Below are positions 33,033 to 44,600 of a stretch of DNA of 64,000 nucleotides, piece after piece. The first letter of the stretch is position 1. Every line of letters begins with the position of its first letter. The translations under genes were made by a program, and so were the position numbers. Origin of the DNA: Cordilura impudica (lineage: Eukaryota; Arthropoda; Insecta; Diptera; Scathophagidae); the NCBI GenBank assembly GCA_963682025.1, contig OY821521.1:195869026-195933025 (forward strand), written 5' to 3'. The notes beneath the pieces are model-generated. The model did no database searches, was not told the origin of the DNA, and was given only the letters and a program-made list of their open reading frames with translations.

Positions 33033-36000
33033 ACAAGTAAGAGTGTTAAATTCGGCTGTGCCGAATCTTTAGTACCCTCCACCTCGGTTTGAGTATTGAT
33101 AATAAATGTAAACAAAATATTGGAAAAAGTAATCAATTTGTTAAACTTAATACCAAATTATTTAAGAAAATTCTTTGGTTTGGTTTTCGTCTTTTCTATT
33201 ATTTCGGATTTCTTTCGGTGTTTGCTTTTTGGTCATCGTGGTTGCTGATCGGCATGCATTTAGGTTATATACCTATATGCATGCGTTTCCGGTTATATGA
33301 CATAACTTCTCGTTTAATTTAGTTTCTGCTAATTAAATAGCTCGCCCTAACCTCCATTGCAAAGGTAATGGTAATGGCTGTGTAGGGTGGCTATATGCAT
33401 TAAATCGTGCTAATTGGAGATGGCTGTATAGTTTCTTTTAACTGGCCAAATATTTCTTCATTGTGGCCATATAGGTCCGATGGAGTAACAAAATAATAAC
33501 CAAAAAGAAAAAAAGCTCTCTCAACTTTTTTTTTAAAATATTGCCATATTTTGAAAACATAGAGAATAAATTTATAATAATAAATAATCAAATTAGGGAT
33601 GCCAAACGCAAAAAACCAAAAGTCCCAAACATTTTAAATAAAATAATTTAATGTTATCTTTATTTTCTGAAAAACTTCAAATTTTCATCCAAAAACAATT
33701 GTGAAAATTTATATATAAAAAAAATAACATTCTCATCAAATTACGTTTACTTATGTAACAATTTTTATGTTAGCAATTCTTAAATATCATTTGAGGTTTT
33801 CTTAAATTCATTGAATTTAAATTAATAGTTTCTGTAGTGCGATTCTGTAAATTTCAAATTCAACGATCTGACAATCGCAAAATATATCGACAGCTATTGT
33901 TGTTTACACTAAGGATTAAGTGATTCACTAAGTACATACATCTTAACGACAGTCGACAAATCTGTTTTTCTATTTATTTAAATTGTAAACTAGTGGCACC
34001 TCTGTCAAAATAAGCGAAAAACACAAAGAAGAGAAAAAACAAATTACTTCGTGTTTGACAGGATGATTTTATGTTTATGTTTAATATCTTTATTTTTTTA
34101 CTAATATTTCTGTTTATTTATTTGAAAATGAAATAATGAATTGAATATGCTATTTAATTTTTTTATTTATATAAAAAAGTTTTTTAATTAAAGCAAAATA
34201 TTTTCACTATTTTATGATTTTTATTTATGTATGACGACATTTCTACCTAAAAATTTAAGTTTTTATCGATTGAATAAACAACACAAAAATGGTTGTCGTT
34301 TAGAAAACAACAACAACTGAGTTTAACAATAGCGAATATCGTTTAAAAATTTTACTGATAATTTTGCAATTTTCTTTTTTTCACGATTCGTTAAAAGAAG
34401 TTACTGAATCGCGGTACTGAAAAGTAAAAAGTAAAAGTAAAAGTAAACATTTTTAAATGTAAACATATTTGGTGTTTTTTTTTTGAATTTCAATTTGTGT
34501 TTAAGGAATAAAATTTGTATATTAAAGATGCAATTGATGTCTTCTAAATTTAAAGTTATTATTTCCGACGTTTTGATATGATTTTCTGAAATTCAATTAA
34601 TATTTTCTAATTTATAATTGGAAATTTTAATTTCAGTTTTTATAAGAATTGATATTTTCTTAAATTTGAATGGAAAATTTAAAAAGTGCAATTTTGTATT
34701 TATATGAATAATAATGCTTTATTAATTATAAACAATTTTTAAAAATTAGATGTAATCGCAATCAAATATTTTGTAGGTAAAGCAGAATAATAGTTCTATA
34801 TAACTATGTAGAACTGTTTTGAAAGCAAAAAACTCATTGATGAACTCGGTAACTCTATTTTGTAAACACAACAAAAAGTTAATATTTCAAACTTATGTTC
34901 ATATTTGTAAAAGAATAATGAAAAAACGTATGAAATATAAGACCAGCCCGTGTATACTCTTAACATTGTTCTGTATGATATTTAGTCGAAAATATTGACA
35001 TTCATGTTAAAATAGAAATAACTATTGCAAAGCTAATTAGAACAAAAATTGTGGCGCCATCCACTGTGGCATAGTCACGCTGAGCAAAATGGAGTGACAC
35101 TCTGTTAATGCAAAAGAAATGTATTTTCCCCACAACAAAATATTGCAGAATTTTATGTAAATAAAATAATATACCGATTTATTTCTAACATGCAGTTGTT
35201 ATGGATATACATACATATATATAATATATGTATATTATTTGTATTATTTAAAATGTGTATGTATGTATATGTAAATATTACACACAAAAAATACAACATC
35301 AAACGTTATTTTTGTGTTTTTATCTTTAAATAAATTAATACATAATTTTTTTTTGCTAAATTTACATTTGGGCAATTCACAACAGGTGTTGTATATTGTA
35401 TGTTGTATTGAAATACACAATACAATCATTGGTTGTGAACACTCAGTTGTATTTTCATATTGTAAAACGCTTTCTTTTGTAATTTTCGATCCAACGAGGA
35501 AAGATGGCTTCGTTGCTTCTGCTATTTTGTATAAGAGAAAACACTTGTCAGTGTTTGCTTTTTGGTCGTGAGATATACCCTGGAGTTTTAGTTACGCACC
35601 TCTTGCTTTTTAATTTATAATGAAAAAAAAATGTTAAATGTTTTGGTTGGTACTGAAAGAGAAAATACATACTAAAAAAAATATAAACATTAATTTTTAT
35701 ATAAATAAACTTATCGATGTATTTGCTTTATTTGCATTATTTGCCATATTTTATTTTATAATTATTTATGCTGATAAAATTCTATGTATTTGTTTTTTCT
35801 TTTTCATAAAAACTGGCATTCACTTGGAACTGATATGTTATGATACAATATACAACATTTACTAAACATAGCAAATGAAGTTGGATCGTGTAACAGATTT
35901 TTCAGTGAAAATTACCAACATCAATTTTACACTATTGCAAAGTGATACACGATACAACAGATACAACGATACATTAACCATTGTGAATTGCCCAATTGTT

Positions 36001-36870
36001 TTTTTTTTTTATTAACAACTAGGTATTTTAGCATTATTTGGTTTAGATGTTGGTGAATTTTTACTCCCTTTATATTAACTCGTAGTGTCTGCTTTTGTCG
36101 AAAAATTTTTGGATCGATTTTAACCCCTTTCCCGAGACCCAATCGATCTGAAACTTTGCACGCCGGCTCGTGGCGATGACAGAAATGATCTAATGTATTT
36201 TTTTTAGTGACACCAAAACAATGGAAACTTTAAAATTTTTCTACCAGAGTTGATAAAAAAATGTACAAAGGGTTTGTTTTCATTATATTATTACCACAAC
36301 GACCACAAAAACAACAAGTCCAGCTATGACAACAATGCAACATTTAGAATAACAACAAGAACAATATAGAAATATCATGTTTTCATTTTTTTTTACTTTT
36401 TCAGAGATTTCCCTGGACCTGTTCCACCGATTTTAATGATTTTTGAAATAGAAATCTTCCCATGAATTTGTAGAATCATTTTCACTAAAAATAATCACCC
36501 TAGCTGTCCTATTGAGGGCGTGATCGTGATAAGAACAACATAGAAAATTATGTTTTTTCAAGACTTTTTTTAGTTCTTCATTCAAATCTCGGGCCCTAAT
36601 CGACCGATTTGGACGATTTTAAATAGCAAACTTCACAGGATGTTAGCGAATCATTTTTTATGTGAACGAGTACCCTAGCTGACGATTGATGCCGTCATCG
36701 TGATTTCCACAGACGGACAGACGGACAGACGGACATCGCTATATCAACTCGGGTTGTTATAAAGATCACAAATATATATATTTTATGGGGTCCAAAATTT
36801 TTTTTCTAATTATTACAAACGGAATGACAAACTTATATATACTCTCTGCACACTGGAGTGGAGGGTATAA
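33033..36870 (+). mobile_element. F1 repeat copy 3 (3.8 kb) with nested MITE
   Basis: It is complete at both ends (ACAAGTAAGAG...gagggtata). Without the nested 626-bp element at 35,369-35,994 it is about 3.2 kb, close to copy 1. The gcatgcat hairpin is at about 33,253-33,285 and the (atgt)n tract at about 35,255. A 77-residue frame (33,089-33,322) has a relative in copy 1, ending FRLYDITSRLI; it has no known domain and no start-site support. Confidence 0.75.
35369..35994. mobile_element. MITE with TGGGCAATTCACAA ends and ATT duplication
   Basis: The 626-bp insert has perfect 14-bp ends TGGGCAATTCACAA and TTGTGAATTGCCCA. It is flanked by ATT at 35,366-35,368 and 35,995-35,997. Copies 1 and 2 of F1 show the empty site (tttacattgttttttt). 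A 3-bp duplication fits a PIF/Harbinger-type origin, though the usual target is TWA. Many ttgta/tacaa steps lie near both ends. The 75-85-residue frames within are not convincing genes. Confidence 0.8.
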
Positions 36871-37464
36871 AAAGTACGTTACTATTTCAATAAAAAAATT
36901 AACTTTTTTCAAGAAATTTACACGAACTTAACAGTATAGGTTCCATTCTACCACCAAAGGGTAATAAAACGCTATAGTCAGTTTGATGAGATTGGTGACC
37001 AATGTTTCGTAATAATGTTACTAAGAATTCGTTGAACAAGTTTTATTAACATTTTATGTGATAAAATCACTATTTTCTGCACTTTATTTTTTGAAAAAAA
37101 ATTTTTTTTTGCTATTTTCAGGGACTCTTCATTTTTCACTAATAATATTTAACAACATTGTAGCCACGGTAAAGCTGAACAACGTTTGTGAACATATCAA
37201 TACAACCTGAACGTGTCTACTCACCCTAAATAGATCATAAAGACTACTTTGTACCTTAGAAATGGTCTTGACTAGACTATACTTTTATACATGCAAAATA
37301 AAAAATTTTGAATTGCAGAAAAAGTTTGAAATTACAACAATCACATAGAAAATTACTATACATTACGACCTCGATTTGCGGAAACAATGGGAAATCAGGG
37401 TCGTTGGAATGGCCAAATTATTGCAATAACTGAGCAATAAATAATATATGTTTTATTTTTATAT
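36871..37464. other. AT-rich noncoding DNA
   Basis: No feature is supported here. Confidence 0.4.
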
Positions 37465-38190
37465 TATTAGTCCATTCGTGATTTTGGACATAAGAATTTG
37501 CAACATTTTTTAATGGCGATGGCAGAAACCTTGTCCCGCGCATTAGCCAAAAGAGTAACTGCGTTGCAGATATTAAAAGATTTTAGATTTTTTTTTCCAT
37601 CTCTGAACCCCTTATACCAACCAAATATGTGTGAAAATTTTTTTTTAAAATACAACCTGGACAAATATATTCAAAAATAACGGACGTCATGCATTTTTTT
37701 TTCCTCTGTAATAAACGGGATTGTTTAAAAAGTTTTTTAAAGTCTTGTGGGTTCTCAGATTTCCCAATAACTTGCAATTTTAATTTTTGAGTTCCTTTTG
37801 CATTAATGCAGGGCAAGAACGTTATCCTTTCCTTCAAAAATTTCACATCCAGACGCTGAAGTTTCTCTCGAACTCACGATAATGTCATTTGGCAGAAGTC
37901 TGAAAAATAATCCCGATTCGTCTTAATTGTATATCTGATTTAACTCCCGATCAGATATATATTCCAGTTCATTGATATAATTTTCAAATTGATCCATCAA
38001 TCGTTCTAAATTCTCTGACCTATTTGAAAGCATTTCGCCACATATTTTTAATCTGCGTATAACGTGTCGCTTTTTAAAGTTCTTTTTCCATCCAAGGATG
38101 TCATTAAAACTTTCAATTTGGTTTAAAATTTCACATTTTTGTTTAATTATTAACTTTACAACTTTTCTCACTACTCCCATATTTTTTCTA
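37465..38190 (-). pseudogene. pogo/Tigger-type transposase remnant
   Basis: Tigger transposases carry CENP-B-like DNA-binding domains and a DDE core. On the minus strand: FKKRHVIRRLKICGEMLSN (end of the second CENP-B domain, about 38,090-38,030), then ISDRELNQIYN, then the ADESG-FFRLLP region carrying the first catalytic Asp. These are followed by LKERITFLPCINAKGT, LQVIGKSENPQDFKKLFK and CMTSVIFEY. The frame then jumps to the C-terminal tail LKSFNICNAVTLLANARDKV. The second and third catalytic residues are deleted, and several stops and frameshifts occur. The right side is cut by the F2 repeat at 38,198. Confidence 0.78.
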
Positions 38191-38197
38191 CTTAAGG

Positions 38198-38889
38198 ATA
38201 CCCTATACCATGCGTTTAGAGTATTGGACTTACGTCCAACCAATTGGGTATAAAAAATAAGAATAAACCAAATCTCAGTGGAATTTTTAATAATTTTTTT
38301 TTAAAAGGTCCTACCGGATCTATATTTATATGGGGACTAAGTCGAAAAATTTTCCGATCCTGACCATATATGAGAAGGTCACTTATATTTTGCAAAAACA
38401 TTTACGAATCAAATTTGCGAAAAATCTATGCAATATTTTTGTTTTTTGATTGATTTAAGTGAAGATCGGGAATCAGCTTTATATGGGGGCTATGACTAAA
38501 AATTGTCGTATAGGGTTTGTTTTTGGCCAACTGATTAATGGATGTAATAAACATACACAAACCCAATTTAACCGAGATCTATATAATAATTTTGATATTA
38601 TGGCAATTTAAGTCGATCTCATAGGGTATGGAGAATAGGACTGAACATGCTCCGATTTTCTCCAATTTCAGTAGCGTTCATGCTAGAATCTTATATACCA
38701 AATTTTATTAAAATATATTCATATTTGCGACCTGTAAAATATATTCATATTTACGACGGATGGACATCGCTAAATCCACCCAGAAAGTGATCCTGAGTAG
38801 ATCGGTATAATAAAAGATGCTGTAGGTCAAACATTTTTGGTAGTTACAAACATCAGCGCAAAGTCATTATACCCTAACCACATAGTGTT
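38198..38889 (+). mobile_element. F2 repeat fragment
   Basis: It begins at the gataccctataccatgcg part of F2 (the ACAAGTAAGA end and palindrome are lost). It runs through agatcgggaatcagcttta and a degraded GTCY tract to caaagtcattataccctaac. Both termini are incomplete. It directly cuts the pogo remnant. Confidence 0.7.
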
Positions 38890-38989
38890 AGTTACACTTA
38901 TCAAAATCTTTCTTTAAAGGAAGTTGTATTTCACATTTTCCAGTTTTCTTCTACATTTTCATCCGCATCTCTTTAAGATGAACAATCTA

Positions 38990-39120
38990 GCTGACTTATT
39001 AAGGGTATGATTGCGAATTTCACTGACGGGTATCCGGGAGGACGGACGGACACTCATCGCTATATCAACTTCGCTTGTTATAAGCATTAATAATATATAT
39101 ATATATATATATATATATGT
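38990..39120 (+). repeat. F1-like right end plus (AT)n microsatellite
   Basis: The motif ggacactcatcgctatatcaact is the F1 GTCY-adjacent block. It is followed by an uninterrupted (at)n of about 28 bases at 39,090-39,118 and no terminal hairpin. Confidence 0.6.
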
Positions 39121-39382
39121 TTTATGATTTTCAGACTATTTACTTTCATTTAATACAATCGTAAGACCAAAATCCCTTTAAAATTCAAAAAAAAAAATTT
39201 TTTATTAAACATAAAAAAAATTTGAATATCCAAAATTTTTACCCTCCACGTTTTGTGATGAACTTTAAATAAAAAATTCAACAAAAGAAATTTTTTCAAT
39301 TAAAAAAAGAATATAACAACAATTTTTCATTTCAAATGTTATAATGAGATTCTGGAGGATTTCAGTGATTTCTTTAAAGCCA

Positions 39383-39782
39383 AATTTTATAATTTTACGT
39401 GAAGGAAAATTTGTTCTTCCCACGGAGGAGTGTCAAAATTGGCACAGTTATAGTTCATATGGAGGAGAAATGCCGCATGATAAAATTATTGTATAATATG
39501 TGTTAAAAATATATTAAATTAAATAAAATAAAATATTTATAATAAATAATTTTATATGAGCCAATTCAAAATCATCGGATTTCATTAAAATTGTATACCA
39601 CACGCCCTGTGTTGAATTGTGAATTGCTAAAATTGGTTAGCATACCTTTATGATGAATTTTATTTAAATACTCATAAATTTTTTATATATATAGATTAAA
39701 AAATATTGAAAGAAAAAAAATGAACGAAAAAATAAAATTTTCTAGAATTTGCACTCGAATTTCGAGTGCTGGGCTATGCTAG
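39383..39782 (+). mobile_element. Non-autonomous Helitron, chimeric ends
   Basis: The 3' end has the gcactcgaatttcgagtgc hairpin followed by CTAG (39,779-39,782) and T. The 5' part carries acgtgaaggaaaatttgttc, matching the second 5' subtype (as at 5.5 and 49.3 kb). The exact TC start has decayed. The 3' half matches the first-subtype Helitron at 5.7-6.3 kb. Confidence 0.75.
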
Positions 39783-42700
39783 TTGTCCTTATTTGACAAT
39801 TTTTTTTTTTTTTTTTTGAGAAATCAACAAATTTTTGTTTCATATTATTATGTTAAATTTAACATTCTTTTATTGACTTTGTTTTAGCCGAAAACTGATT
39901 TTTATTTTAATTTTCTAAAAAAAAAAAAACGCTTTACTAGGGAGTGATGTTTATTTAAGTTCCATGCAATTTGTATTTTATGATTTTATGAATGCTAGAC
40001 CATATTGCTCAATTACTTTTTGTTCCTTTTTTTCTGTATGGTCTACCATGACAAATATAAGCGAGAAAAAAATATGAATTTTGTATATTAATGAATTGAA
40101 TAAATGTGTTAAAATTAAAAAAAAAAGAAAAGTAATTGCAGCTAAATAAAGATCCCTTTTTATGGCAACAAATGTCTGCTCGGCGAAAAATAAATAAATA
40201 ACAATGTTTACAAAACAAAGCAGAACAAAAAAATAAAAAATAAAAAATAGAAAAAGAAATAAAAAATTTATTTTAATTTTTCCAGCCACGTAAAAAACGA
40301 CCTCTCTAAAACTCATAAACTTTGCATGGAAATAATTTCTATCGAAATTAAAATTTATGAGAGCGTTGAAATCTGAATTTTGAAATGAATGTAAAATGGA
40401 AATTTACATTTATACAATGAAGAGACTTTAACAGCTCAGAGACAGAGGGAAGTTTTGAGTAATTAAGACGTTTGAGAATACTGTGGGCAATGAATCCTTA
40501 TATCTTACAAAAATTAAAGGGAAACATATTCATACTTTACATGTATGGTACATTGTATGTATATAAATGTAATTATTAGGAAAATAACAATTTGTTCAAT
40601 AAATATAAAAGCAAAAGTAATTACTTTTTCTTTTCCTTCATCTACTTCTTCATCTTCTTCTGAAATATTTTGTCATATTTTTTTTTTTTTATAAGCATCA
40701 AATATTTATAAATACATTTTCATTACGGAAATAACAAAAACGAACAACTAAACAGGACATAAGTATTCAAGATGATTTTATGGCTTCTGTTCATCAACCA
40801 AACAACCAAACAAACAACCAACCAGCACCATCCACTTCCCATATAAAATATGTAAAACGTGTGTAACTGACATTAATTGCTCCCTTAAGATTACCAAAGA
40901 TAGAGCGAGAGCAACGAAAGACCAACACAAAGTTCATCTTCGACATCTACGAGTATGTTCGAGTAGCACCTATTTACTAGAAACGTATGCAAATGGCCAT
41001 AATCTAAAATTCCTAACTTGCAACTGAATGCCAGCTGTCCCTAGACATTTACAATTAATAAAATATGCATAGATTTGTAAGAGTTTTTCTCAAAAAATTT
41101 CTATTGTTTTTGTCAGTCGTCTCGTTTGCATACCACAACTCATCATTATAATGATGACAAAGTTAAACAGAACAAAACAGCACCGCACCGAGCACCGCAC
41201 CGCACAGTGTTAAATAAGATAAATACAACAACAATTAAATTTTACGAAGAGGAAATTAACATAGAAACACCCACTAAATAGCAAATCGATTCCCTAGCGA
41301 TTGCTCGGTTGTAAACGAAGCGGCGGCCTATAAAGTTTGTTGTTCGTGGTTCTCTATTAACCCCTTTAGTTTAATTATGCACACACACACACACACTCTC
41401 TCCCATACTAATATACGTACATATTATGTTTAGATTATTTTAAAACAGCCTCTAATTCGTTTAAGGACAGCTGTCACAAATATGTCTAGTGAAATCTATT
41501 TTCAATTTTTTATGTGCAAATTCAAATCAATGATTTTCCAAAAAAAAAAAAAAAAAAAAAAAACAATTATAATTATTAATAAATCCACAGAATAGTATGT
41601 ATGTATGTCTGTGTGCTTGATGACCGAATCAATAATTTTTCCATTTCCCCAGAATATTAAAGACAATATTTTTTTTGTTCTTACTTCTTACATGGTGGTC
41701 CGTCCTACCTTTTCCATTATTCCATATTATAAAGAATTATGATTTAGCAATTTTATCGCCATCAGTCAATGTTGTGACAATATTTACAAACAATACAAAT
41801 CATAATTTTAATGTTTGACAATCGAAACAGTTCCATAACAATACCACAACTGTAATGATTTGAAAATTTAAAAAATTTTTTTTCAATTTGAAATCCTTCT
41901 CACTAGTGGTATAATAATGACACTTTCTAATGACTCCACACTACTGAATTAGTGGATATAAGATACAAGATTGTTAAGATACAAAATTCAAATCGAAAAC
42001 CCTGTACAAAATTATACATACATATGTACATTGTCTGCCCTTATAAGAAGTGAAGGGAATATTATGAAGTCACCTCTTTTTAGTTGTTATAAAACACTAC
42101 GCCCTTAATAGTTGAATGGGGTAACTGGTTTTTACATAAATTGTTGCTTATTCATCTGAGTACTTTGGTATTGAAAATAAACTAATTTGTTCGATTAGAT
42201 CGGAACTTATAAGAATATTTATCAAGAGACCTCTAACATTTTCCCTTCAAGAACAGTAAATTTTTAGGATGGATTCATATCTAGTTAAACATTGTTTCGT
42301 TATATCTAGTATTAATTTAAAACTCATTGTAGTTTTATTCCACCATTTTTTTACCTTACATCGAAAAAAAATCACAAAAAATAAATTGTCATACTCAGAG
42401 GCGTAGCCAAGGGAGGCATATCATCACGTTTCTTTAAATTTTTAGAGTAATTTAAAAGTACTTAAAAATGAGAGTGAATACTTTCTAATATTTTTTTTAT
42501 AATGAGGACATTATTGATCATAAAAATTTATTGCGATTTAACAATTGAAACTTAAATTTATTGTAGTCGATTGTAATCGATGCAATATTTTAAGCTTATA
42601 AATAATAAAGCCTCAGGCCCCAGTTTGTATCTTCTGGGTTTGCGTTTCTGTTTGAATTTGTAAAGAAAAATTAGATTTTTTTTAAATAAATAAATAAATA

Positions 42701-42789
42701 AATAGTTTATTTTCGAAAATTGTTTACAATAATATCCTAAACTAGAGCTAACTTTGAAATTTCGAATAATTAATAAATAGTAAGCAGGT
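39783..42789. other. Low-repeat noncoding DNA
   Basis: About 3 kb without transposon landmarks. Simple sequence: poly-T/A runs (39,796-39,817; 41,540-41,562), cagcaccgcaccg repeats near 41,180-41,212, (ac)n at 41,377-41,395 and (aaat)n at 42,685-42,704. The lysine/phenylalanine-rich frames near 39,978-40,316 are AT-rich chance frames. No exon is recognised. It may hold regulatory DNA of a neighbouring gene. Confidence 0.4.
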
Positions 42790-43600
42790 TGTCAATGGAA
42801 GAACCGAACGAAAGTTATGGAAACTTTAGAACTCTTTTGAGATATAGGGCAAAATGTGATGAAATATTTAAAAGTAATTAAGAAAAAGCACTAAAAAATG
42901 CCTCTTATATAAGTCCGTTTATAGAAAATGAACCAATAAATATAAATGGAAATGAAATTCAAAAAAAAACATTGTCAAAGAAGTCAACGATGCTGGTTTT
43001 TTTTTCTATATTAGCTAATAAAACGACTGAAATCAGTGGAAAAGAACAGTTGACTTTGAGCATTAGATTTTTTGACAAAAGTGCGATTAAAATTAAAGAA
43101 TATTTTTTAAACTTTGCCGATATTTATAAATGGAACAACAGGAAAAGAAATTTTACAAACTTTGCTTGAGACCGTCAAAACTTAAGCCTTAATTTGAATA
43201 TGTTGAGAGGACAAGGGTATGGCGGTGCCGCAAACATGTCTGGACGGCATAATGGTGTTGACAGACATATCCAAGCACTATTTATGTCAATTGCGCCCCT
43301 CATACTCTTAATATGTGTCTAAATATGGCATCAATAATTTTACAAATAAGAAAAACTTTCGCGACCATTTCTGAAATGTATAATTATTTCCGAGTATCTT
43401 AAAAAATGACACATATTTTGTCAAAGATATTTCAAGAAAGCGGACAATCTGGCAAAAACCTGCAGATGTACTACGAATCTCGGCATGACTGTGTACACAT
43501 ATTTTACAATTCAATACCGTAATTAATTGATGCCTTTGAAAACATGGAAAACACGATTGTTTTCATTATTAATGCAATATTGGGCATCACGTGCGGGCTA
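42790..43600 (+). pseudogene. hAT-type (DUF4371) transposase remnant, central part
   Basis: This family of hAT transposases has an N-terminal TTF zinc finger, a DUF4371 core and a C-terminal dimerisation domain. Visible blocks in order: GNFRTLLRYRAKCDEIFK, then ISPFIENEPINING, then FFSILANKTTEISGKEQL. After a stop come LRGQGYGGAANMSGRHNGV (the family signature, with the first Asp changed to Gly) and, frameshifted, CAPHTLNMCLNMAS. Next are RKTFATISEMYNYFR and a trace of the ESRHDCV block. At least five stops or frameshifts are present. The N-terminal zinc finger is missing. A C-terminal piece lies at 48.1-48.4 kb. Confidence 0.82.
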
Positions 43601-43606
43601 TGGCCG

Positions 43607-44600
43607 ATTTCATTACACCCCTAATGTGCATACCTCTGTAGTCACAAGCATTAATCGCCTAAGTCGAAAATCATGACTTCGAGAAAAATAACTTTTTATA
43701 TAAATGTAACGAGGCTTCATTACGACTAAGGTCAGTATATTTTTCTTAATATCTTTTTAATAAATAGTGTTAGGGAAATGGGGATTTCACGTAAATATAA
43801 AGTTCTTTTAATAGAACATGATAGCATACATAACTCAAATCATTCTTAAGTCGACTTAGGCGGTTATCGCTTATGACCACAGACGTATGTACATAAGGGT
43901 GACAGCAATTTCTTTTTTTTTTTAATTTCAATACATGCGTTTCGGATTATTGTGGCACTGGATTTTGAAATAGTGCTACAAAATACTACCGTTTTGACAT
44001 TAACTTAGAGCGGCATTACAATAAGCAAGTTGCAAAATACTTTACATATGATTATTTAGGGATCAGGAGAATGGAAAAATGTTGTTGTTGTAAATTATTT
44101 CAATGTCTTTAAAATTTGAGCTCGATTTTCTTAATCAAGTGGTTTGCGGCGCATTTATTGCCTGGGGAACTTGATATAACTTGGTTGTTTTTCAACTGAT
44201 AATAGATTTTATTGTTTTATTGGAAACACCATTTACTCTAGATTATGGTTTATTAAATAATTTAATTGAAACGAATTTATTAATATCAAAATTTTTGTGA
44301 AAAATGATTTTTTTTTTTTGATTTGTCACAATAATCGGACCCGCACACCTCAAAATACGACCAAAAATTTTTTTTCATAAAAGCCGCTGTCACCCTAATG
44401 TACATATATATCTGTGGTCACAAGCGATAACCGCCTAAGTCGACTTAAGAACGATTTGAGTTAAGTATGCTATCATGTTCTACTAAAAACGCTCTATATT
44501 TCTGTGAAATCCCCAATTCTCTAACACTCTTTATTAAAAAGTTATTAATGAAAACCTACTGACCTAACTCGTAAAAGTTATTTTTCTCGAAAGCATGTCA
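43607..44600. repeat. Two MITE copies, head to head around a 0.5-kb spacer element
   Basis: The left copy (about 43,607-43,893) has terminal inverted repeats built on ctgtagtcacaagcattaat...gcctaagtcga. The right copy (from 44,396) begins ctgtggtcacaagcgataac and runs inverted relative to it for about 200 bp (aatccccaattctctaacac against gtgttagggaaatgggg), then is cut by the mariner. The arms together form a large inverted repeat. Confidence 0.7.
43897..44395. mobile_element. Candidate MITE with GGGTGACAGC ends and TAA duplication
   Basis: The 499-bp segment has ends GGGTGACAGC and GCTGTCACCC and is flanked by TAA (43,894-43,896 and 44,396-44,398). A TAA duplication and GGG-starting ends are typical of PIF/Harbinger elements. 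The flanking arms are themselves inverted, so part of this symmetry could belong to the outer elements. No coding capacity is visible. Confidence 0.5.

Noticed and set aside
32867..33136. Frame of repeated LKKYFFLKK-like residues
   Set aside because: It is a translation of the gtactttttaagaaa minisatellite.
39978..40316. 112-residue hydrophobic frame that could pass for a membrane protein
   Set aside because: The hydrophobicity comes from poly-A/T composition on one strand; there is no start context or homology.
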